From contig FR901762.1 of assembly GCA_000437675.1 (NCBI GenBank), forward strand, positions 1-29,768: a stretch of DNA of 29,768 nucleotides, given 5' to 3'. The position numbers and the translations under genes are program-made. Positions within the stretch are counted from its first letter, which is position 1. The number at the start of each line of letters is the position of its first letter. Shown here in pieces: positions 24,048 to 29,768 of this stretch. Under the pieces are notes generated by a model. That model saw only the letters and a program-made list of their open reading frames with translations. It was not told where the DNA came from and did not search any database. Source of the DNA: Prevotella sp. CAG:891. GTDB lineage: Bacteria; Bacteroidota; Bacteroidia; Bacteroidales; Bacteroidaceae.

Positions 24048-27000
24048 ATGACATCCATCAAGAAAGTCCTGCTCCTTGGTTCAGGCGCACTCAAAATTGG
24101 CGAAGCCGGTGAATTTGACTACTCAGGTTCACAAGCCCTGAAAGCGCTGAAGGAAGAAGGCATCGAAACCATACTTATCAACCCGAACATTGCTACCGTT
24201 CAGACTTCTGAAGGTGTGGCAGACCACATTTACTTCCTGCCCGTAACGCCCTACTTCGTAGAACGCGTTATCGAAAAGGAACGTCCGCAAGGCATCATGC
24301 TGGCATTCGGTGGACAAACCGCTCTGAACTGCGGTGTGGAACTCTACCGTTCGGGTATCCTTGAAAAGTACAACCTGCAGGTGCTCGGTACGCCCGTACA
24401 AGCCATCATGGATACGGAAGACCGCGAACTCTTCGTTGAAAAGCTGAACGAAATCGATGTTAAAACCATCAAGAGCGAAGCTTGCGAAACCATCGAACAG
24501 GCTCGCCAGGCAGCAGCTACTTTGGGCTACCCCGTTATTTTGCGAGCTGCATACGCATTGGGCGGACTCGGTTCTGGTTTCTGCGACAACGAAGAAGAAT
24601 TGAACAAACTGGCTGAAAAGGCTTTCTCATTCTCACCGCAGGTGCTCGTTGAGAAGAGCTTGAAGGGTTGGAAGGAAATCGAGTACGAAGTAGTACGCGA
24701 CCGCTTCGACAACTGTATCACGGTTTGTAACATGGAAAACTTCGACCCGCTGGGTATCCACACGGGCGAAAGTATCGTAATTGCTCCTTCGCAAACCCTT
24801 ACCAATTCAGAATTCCACAAACTGCGCGAACTCTCAATCCGCATCGTGCGCCACGTGGGCATCGTTGGTGAATGTAACGTACAGTATGCCTTCGACCCGC
24901 AGAGCGAGGACTACCGCGTAATCGAAGTAAACGCCCGCCTTTCGCGTTCTTCAGCATTGGCTTCTAAGGCTACGGGTTATCCCTTGGCATTCGTAGCAGC
25001 CAAATTAGGCTTGGGCTATGGCTTGTTCGACCTGAAGAACTCGGTGACCAAAACCACCACTGCATTCTTCGAACCTGCACTCGACTACGTTGTCTGCAAA
25101 ATCCCCCGCTGGGACTTGGGCAAATTCCGTGGCGTAGACCGCGAATTAGGTTCATCAATGAAGTCTGTCGGCGAAGTTATGGCCATCGGTCGCACCTTCG
25201 AAGAAGTTATCCAGAAGGGTCTGCGTATGATTGGTCAGGGCATGCACGGCTTCGTTGACAACAAGGAATTGAAGATTGACAATGTTGAGTCAGCCCTGAA
25301 GGAACCGACCGACAAGCGTATCTTTGTCATCGAAAAAGCATTTGCCGAAGGCTACACCATCGACCAAATTTACGAACTAACCAAAATCGACAAATGGTTC
25401 CTGCAGAAGCTCTACAAAATTCATCTCACGGATAAAGAACTTCACGCTTGCACCTCGATCAACGTACTCGACAACGAATTGCTCCGCCGTGCCAAAGTAC
25501 AAGGCTTTACTGACTTCCAGATTGCCCGTGCCGTGGGTATGGAACAGGAAATGGACATCGAAAAGGCAATCATGGCCGTTCGTGCCCGTCGTAAGCAAGC
25601 CGGCATCGTGCCCGTTGTTAAGCAAATCGACACGCTCGCTGCTGAATATCCTGCACAGACCAACTACCTCTACCTTACTTACCTCGGCGTAGCCCACGAC
25701 ATCAAGTTCGAGCAGGACAAGCGCTCAGTAGTTGTATTGGGTTCAGGTGCTTACCGCATTGGTTCGTCGGTTGAGTTCGACTGGTGCGGCGTTCAAGCCC
25801 TTAACACAATACGCAAGGAAGGCTACCGTTCGGTAATGATCAACTACAACCCCGAAACCGTGTCGACCGATTACGATATGTGCGACCGACTCTATTTCGA
25901 TGAGTTGACCTTCGAACGTGTAATGGATATTCTGGATTTGGAAAGCCCCTACGGTGTGATTGTCAGCACCGGTGGTCAGATTCCTAACAACCTGGCTCTC
26001 CGCCTCGATGCTGAACACATCAACTTGCTCGGTACGCAAGCCAAATACATCGACAACGCTGAAGACCGCGAAAAGTTCTCAGCAATGCTCAACCGCATCG
26101 GTGTCGACCAGCCCGAATGGAGCGCACTCACTTCGATGGAAGACATTCAGGAATTCATCGGCCGCGTAGGTTTCCCCGTTTTGGTTCGTCCTTCTTACGT
26201 ACTCTCAGGTGCAGCCATGAACGTTTGCTCGAACCAAGATGAGCTCGAACGCTTCTTGAAGTTGGCAGCAAACGTATCGAAGAAGCACCCCGTTGTAGTG
26301 AGCCGCTTCTTGCAGCACGCCAAGGAAGTTGAAATGGACGCTGTGGCCAAAGACGGTGAAATCATTGCCTACGCCATTTCTGAACACATCGAATTTGCCG
26401 GTGTACACTCAGGTGACGCCACCATTCAGTTCCCCCCGCAGAAACTCTACGTCGAAACTGCTCGCCGTATCAAGAAAATTTCAAAGCAGATTGCCAAGGA
26501 ATTGCACATCTCAGGTCCGTTCAACATCCAATACCTGGCTCGTGAAAACGACATCAAGGTAATTGAATGTAACCTGCGTGCTTCGCGTTCATTCCCCTTC
26601 GTAAGCAAGGTGCTTAAGATTAACCTCATTGAGCTTGCCACCCGCATCATGCTCGGCTTGCCGGTAGAGAAACCCGCCAAGAGCCTCTTCGACCTCGACT
26701 ATGTAGGTATCAAGGCATCGCAGTTCTCATTCAACCGTCTGCAAAAGGCCGACCCCGTGCTCGGCGTTGACATGTCATCAACAGGCGAGGTAGGCTGCTT
26801 GGGCGAAGATTCACGCACCGCCTTACTGAAATCAATGCTTTCTGTAGGACACCGTATTCCTAAAAAGAACATCCTGCTTTCAACCGGCGACGGCAAGCAA
26901 AAGGCCGAAATGCTTTCAGCTTGCGCTATGCTCCGCGACCACGGCTACAAACTCTTTGCCACTCCCGGAACAAGCCGTTACCTCACCGAAAATGGCATTG

Positions 27001-27266
27001 AAAACACGATGGTTCACTGGCCAAGCGAAGCTGACCAGCACCCGCAGGCACTGGATATGCTGCACAACAAAGAAATTGACATGGTAGTAAATGTCAACAA
27101 GAACCTTTCGACCGGCGAACTCACCAATGGTTACAAGATTCGTCGTGCAGCCATCGACCTGAACATTCCTCTCATCACCAATGCCCGATTGGCTTCGGCT
27201 TTCATCTACGCTTTCTGCACCGTGAAACTCGAAGATTTGGAAATTCGTAGCTGGCAGGAATACTAA
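24048..27266 (+). CDS. carB: Carbamoyl-phosphate synthase large subunit
   Basis: The 1072-residue product makes carbamoyl phosphate from bicarbonate, ammonia and two ATP. Two homologous halves are seen: the first starts LLLGSGALKIGEAGEFDYSGSQALKALKEEG, with YALGGLGSG and EVNARLSRSSALASKATGYPLA in the ATP-grasp fold; the second starts VVLGSGAYRIGSSVEFDWCGVQALNTIRKEG, with PSYVLSGAAM and ECNLRASRSFPFVSKV. The C-terminal MGS-like allosteric domain (about 940-1072) is present, with LFATPGTSRYL and NARLASAF. The opening GSGxxxIGxAGEFDYSGSQAxKALKEE and the run TVCNMENFDPLGIHTGESIVIAPSQTL are very close to eukaryotic CPS (CAD type). In E. coli the opening reads GAGPIVIGQACEFDYSG. Codon use is biased as in pgk. 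It forms an operon with carA. Confidence 0.97.
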   Translation: MTSIKKVLLLGSGALKIGEAGEFDYSGSQALKALKEEGIETILINPNIATVQTSEGVADHIYFLPVTPYFVERVIEKERPQGIMLAFGGQTALNCGVELYRSGILEKYNLQVLGTPVQAIMDTEDRELFVEKLNEIDVKTIKSEACETIEQARQAAATLGYPVILRAAYALGGLGSGFCDNEEELNKLAEKAFSFSPQVLVEKSLKGWKEIEYEVVRDRFDNCITVCNMENFDPLGIHTGESIVIAPSQTLTNSEFHKLRELSIRIVRHVGIVGECNVQYAFDPQSEDYRVIEVNARLSRSSALASKATGYPLAFVAAKLGLGYGLFDLKNSVTKTTTAFFEPALDYVVCKIPRWDLGKFRGVDRELGSSMKSVGEVMAIGRTFEEVIQKGLRMIGQGMHGFVDNKELKIDNVESALKEPTDKRIFVIEKAFAEGYTIDQIYELTKIDKWFLQKLYKIHLTDKELHACTSINVLDNELLRRAKVQGFTDFQIARAVGMEQEMDIEKAIMAVRARRKQAGIVPVVKQIDTLAAEYPAQTNYLYLTYLGVAHDIKFEQDKRSVVVLGSGAYRIGSSVEFDWCGVQALNTIRKEGYRSVMINYNPETVSTDYDMCDRLYFDELTFERVMDILDLESPYGVIVSTGGQIPNNLALRLDAEHINLLGTQAKYIDNAEDREKFSAMLNRIGVDQPEWSALTSMEDIQEFIGRVGFPVLVRPSYVLSGAAMNVCSNQDELERFLKLAANVSKKHPVVVSRFLQHAKEVEMDAVAKDGEIIAYAISEHIEFAGVHSGDATIQFPPQKLYVETARRIKKISKQIAKELHISGPFNIQYLARENDIKVIECNLRASRSFPFVSKVLKINLIELATRIMLGLPVEKPAKSLFDLDYVGIKASQFSFNRLQKADPVLGVDMSSTGEVGCLGEDSRTALLKSMLSVGHRIPKKNILLSTGDGKQKAEMLSACAMLRDHGYKLFATPGTSRYLTENGIENTMVHWPSEADQHPQALDMLHNKEIDMVVNVNKNLSTGELTNGYKIRRAAIDLNIPLITNARLASAFIYAFCTVKLEDLEIRSWQEY

Positions 27267-27281
27267 TCAACACACATAGCA

Positions 27282-27364
27282 GTAAGGCGTAGAAGGTAAA
27301 TTCTTCAGCCGGTTCGTAACCACAACAACCGGCTGAAGGCCTACCTTTTACGCCTTATTTTTTT
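27282..27364 (+). terminator. Large terminator after carB
   Basis: The long stem has an outer pair TAAGGCGTA (27283-27291) / TACGCCTTA (27349-27357) and an inner pair CTTCAGCCGGTT (27303-27314) / AACCGGCTGAAG (27327-27338), followed by seven T (27358-27364). It ends only 16 bases before the next start codon. Confidence 0.9.
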
Positions 27365-27380
27365 CAAAAAAATTCATTCT

Positions 27381-28361
27381 ATGGAAACAGTACGCTGGGG
27401 ATTCATTGGTTGCGGCGAAGTTACCGAAAAGAAAAGCGGACCGGCGTTCAGTGCGGTTGAAGGCTCCGAAGTAGTGGCTGTGATGAGCCGAAGAGCCGAA
27501 AAAGCCCAATCGTACGCCGAACGTCACAACATCAAACGTTGGTACACCGACCCCCAACAACTCATCAACGACCCCGATGTCAACGCCATATACATTGCCA
27601 CTCCACCATCGACCCACGCCACCTACGCCATCATGGCCATGAAAAGTGGAAAGGCCGTATATGTTGAAAAACCCATGGCTTCAAACTACGAAGACTGCTG
27701 CCGCATCAACCGCATTGCCGAGAAACACGGTACCCCCTGCTTCGTAGCCTACTATCGCCGATACCTACCCTACTTTCAGAAAGTACGCGAACTTGTTGAA
27801 AACGGAGCCGTTGGCAATGTCGTAAACGTACAAATTCGTTTTGCCGTGCCCCCTCGCGACCTCGACTACAACCAAAAAAATCTGCCTTGGCGCGTACAGC
27901 CCGACATTGCCGGAGGCGGTTACTTTTACGATTTAGCTCCCCATCAAATCGACCTGCTCGAAGAAATGTTCGGCCCCATACTCGAAGCCGAAGGCATCAC
28001 CGCCAACCGCGGCGGACTGTATCAAACCGAAGACTCCGTCAGCGCCTGCTTTAAGTTTGCCAACGGCCTGCCCGGTTCCGGTTCCTGGTGCTTCGTTGCC
28101 CACGAATCGGCCAAAGAAGACTGTATCGACATTGTTGGTGACCGCGGTTCGTTGTCATTTTCCGTCTTCACATACCAACCCATTGTGTTGCAAAACGAAA
28201 ATGGCCGTCAGGAATTTGTCATACCCAATCCTCCCTGCGTGCAGTTGCCCCTTATCAAACTCATTGTGGAACATCTGCAGAACAAAGCCATTTGCAAGTG
28301 CGACTGCGTGAGTGCCACTTCGGTAAACTGGGTAGTCGACCGCATCCTTGGCAAACTGTAG
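27381..28361 (+). CDS. Gfo/Idh/MocA-family oxidoreductase
   Basis: The 326-residue cytoplasmic protein has an N-terminal Rossmann domain with WGFIGCGEV (NAD(P)-binding Gly pattern, residues 6-13), IATPPSTHATYAIMAMKSGKAVYVEKPMA (the family's EKP motif, Glu96-Pro98) and a C-terminal alpha/beta substrate domain with GGGYFYDLAPHQIDLLEEMFG, where the Asp and His are the likely catalytic region. The family oxidises or reduces sugars and sugar-like compounds such as inositol, glucose-fructose or 1,5-anhydrofructose; the substrate here cannot be told. The start at 27381 is the only ATG that keeps the Rossmann strand at the N-terminus. It sits immediately after the carB terminator, with no room for its own promoter between. 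Confidence 0.9.
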   Translation: METVRWGFIGCGEVTEKKSGPAFSAVEGSEVVAVMSRRAEKAQSYAERHNIKRWYTDPQQLINDPDVNAIYIATPPSTHATYAIMAMKSGKAVYVEKPMASNYEDCCRINRIAEKHGTPCFVAYYRRYLPYFQKVRELVENGAVGNVVNVQIRFAVPPRDLDYNQKNLPWRVQPDIAGGGYFYDLAPHQIDLLEEMFGPILEAEGITANRGGLYQTEDSVSACFKFANGLPGSGSWCFVAHESAKEDCIDIVGDRGSLSFSVFTYQPIVLQNENGRQEFVIPNPPCVQLPLIKLIVEHLQNKAICKCDCVSATSVNWVVDRILGKL

Positions 28362-28435
28362 TTGACCTGCACCCACCGTTCTATGATTAGAAAGCAGCAT
28401 CGCTGCATTCAATACTTCTCTATACTCCTATACCA

Positions 28436-29674
28436 TTGACTCACCACATCACACCCATCCTCAGAGCCTGCCTGCTGCTCAGCATACTCTGCATAACCAA
28501 GGCATCACATGCACAAAACCTTTGCGACACGTTGACCCTGCGAACCGACAGTCTGAAGATTCGCACCGTCAACGAGGCAATGGGTGTGGACAAATCCGAC
28601 AGCCTTTCCCGTCCACTGCTATTAAACAGCCCCACCGCCTCATCACCCTCGCGCGTAAAACGCATGGCCCATCAGGTAAAACGCACAGGCAATATCTTTT
28701 ACCGTTTTATCAAGAACTTCGACGACTACGACACCACCTACATATCGCCCAACTACTACAACTTTACGGCGATGTTGCAAAACACAAGTTACTATCAGAT
28801 TCACCGTCTCTCGGCCAGCAATGCCGAAGGCCACAGCCAGTCGTTGTCGATGAAGCCCGCCCCCTCGTTTAAGATAGGCCCCTACTTCGGTTGGCGATGG
28901 ATATTTTTAGGCTACACCTTCGATGTGAGCCACCCCCGTTCGTTAGGCAAATCGTCCGAACTTTCGCTAAGCCTTTACAGCTCCATGCTCGGCTGCGATT
29001 TTGTTTACGTACGCAACACCGGCGACTACCGCCTTCGCAAAGCCAAAGGATTTGAAGGAGTCGACCCCATGTCGGTAAAAGACAAACCCTTTACCGGCAT
29101 GAATGCCAAAACCCTATCGTTCAGCGGATACTATGTGTTCAACCACCGACACTTTTCGTACCCCGCAGCCTACAACCAAAGCACCGTGCAGCGCAAAAGT
29201 TGCGGTTCGGCCATGCTGGGCGCAGGTTTCAGCAAACAAGCCATACAATTCGACTACACCAAGCTCCCCCCCGAACTGGTTGGCACCCCCGAAAAGCCCA
29301 ACCTCATTGATGAATTCAAGTTCTCGTCTGTCGACTACAATTATTACTATCTCAGCGGCGGCTACGCCTACAACTGGGTGTTTGCCTACAACTGGCTGCT
29401 CGGTGCCTCCGTCATGCCATCAGTCGGCATACGCAAAGCCAAAGGCGACAAACTGCAAGGCAATGAAATTTTCTTAGATCTGAAAAACTTCAGTTTCGAC
29501 TGCACCTCGCGTTTCGGCATTGTATGGAACAACACGCACTGGTTTGCCGGAGCCTCCTGGATTAGCCACCTTTACATGTATCGCAAAAAGCGGCTTTCGG
29601 TTACAAACTCCGTCAATTATGTAAACATCTACGCCGGATTCTTTTTCAACCGCAAAAAGCAATACCGCAAATAA
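28436..29674 (+). CDS. DUF4421 family protein, probably outer-membrane
   Basis: The 412-residue product has a Sec signal peptide (hydrophobic ACLLLSILCI, then KASHAQ; cleavage after Ala26). The body, from about residue 85, opens with IKNFDDYDTTYISPNYYNFTAMLQNT and has many alternating Tyr/Phe beta strands, ending in an aromatic-rich strand GFFFNRKKQYRK. This matches my memory of DUF4421, a Bacteroidetes family predicted to be a beta-barrel-like envelope protein with no known function. The start is TTG at 28436: no in-frame ATG exists between the preceding stop codon (28388) and the signal peptide. It follows the oxidoreductase by 74 bases, with only a short hairpin GCAGC/GCTGC between, and is likely co-transcribed. 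Confidence 0.8.
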   Translation: MTHHITPILRACLLLSILCITKASHAQNLCDTLTLRTDSLKIRTVNEAMGVDKSDSLSRPLLLNSPTASSPSRVKRMAHQVKRTGNIFYRFIKNFDDYDTTYISPNYYNFTAMLQNTSYYQIHRLSASNAEGHSQSLSMKPAPSFKIGPYFGWRWIFLGYTFDVSHPRSLGKSSELSLSLYSSMLGCDFVYVRNTGDYRLRKAKGFEGVDPMSVKDKPFTGMNAKTLSFSGYYVFNHRHFSYPAAYNQSTVQRKSCGSAMLGAGFSKQAIQFDYTKLPPELVGTPEKPNLIDEFKFSSVDYNYYYLSGGYAYNWVFAYNWLLGASVMPSVGIRKAKGDKLQGNEIFLDLKNFSFDCTSRFGIVWNNTHWFAGASWISHLYMYRKKRLSVTNSVNYVNIYAGFFFNRKKQYRK

Positions 29675-29768
29675 GGAGAAACACTCCTAAAACAGCTCCA
29701 AGCCAATGTTGTCCTAAACGATTTATAGGTACGATGAATATGAGGTTGTTGTAGATACCAACCCCTTC
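29675..29768. other. 3' flank at window edge
   Basis: There is a short hairpin GGAGAAACACTCC directly after the DUF4421 stop, then AT-rich sequence with no gene that I can support before the window ends. Confidence 0.4.

Noticed and set aside
1..29768. CRISPR arrays, transposases, integrases, toxin-antitoxin or restriction genes
   Set aside because: I looked for direct-repeat arrays and for hallmark motifs in all frames and found none in the window.

Overview
The window reads as a Bacteroidales chromosome, probably Prevotellaceae-like. The evidence is the promoter grammar (TAnnTTTG at -7, often with TTTG about 19-20 bases upstream), a Rho factor with a very long disordered insert, a GT3-type glycogen synthase next to a DUF3417/GT35 phosphorylase, a DUF4421 protein, and lipoprotein signal peptides typical of Bacteroidetes. 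Genus and species cannot be fixed from sequence reading alone.

Layout. 1-700: the 3' end of a phage terminase-like gene runs up to, and stops inside, the intrinsic terminator of a minus-strand tRNA-Ser(CGA). 780-1894 (minus): a two-gene operon, a 70-residue membrane protein and an OmpH/Skp-like lipoprotein, with a palindromic repeat element (834-1030) in its 3' UTR. 1972-7260 (plus): pepD, a beta-helix lipoprotein and dnaB; a second palindromic element (3686-3870) lies between pepD and the lipoprotein gene. 7551-10053 (minus): rho, preceded by a roughly 300-base leader that contains a 95-codon open frame. 10315-14850 (plus): glycogen synthase and alpha-glucan phosphorylase. 14851-15550: a long, mostly empty gap. 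15551-15766 (minus): a small conserved-type protein. 16044-17464 (plus): pgk with a strong terminator. 17657-22026 (plus): an operon of a solute-binding lipoprotein, a TPR protein and a secreted alpha/beta hydrolase. 22188-27364 (plus): carA and carB behind a leader of about 650 bases with an internal terminator. 27381-29674 (plus): a Gfo/Idh/MocA oxidoreductase and a DUF4421 protein.

Most genes are core housekeeping: replication (DnaB), termination (Rho), glycolysis (Pgk), glycogen turnover, and carbamoyl phosphate for pyrimidines and arginine. The less ordinary material is between genes: two near-complete palindromes sharing a core hairpin, dispersed copies of the end motif ACCTACTTACA, the structured carA leader, the open leader of rho, and two divergent gene pairs whose predicted promoters face each other so that their 5' leaders would overlap. 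I saw no CRISPR array, transposase, restriction or other recognisable defence locus, and no rRNA.
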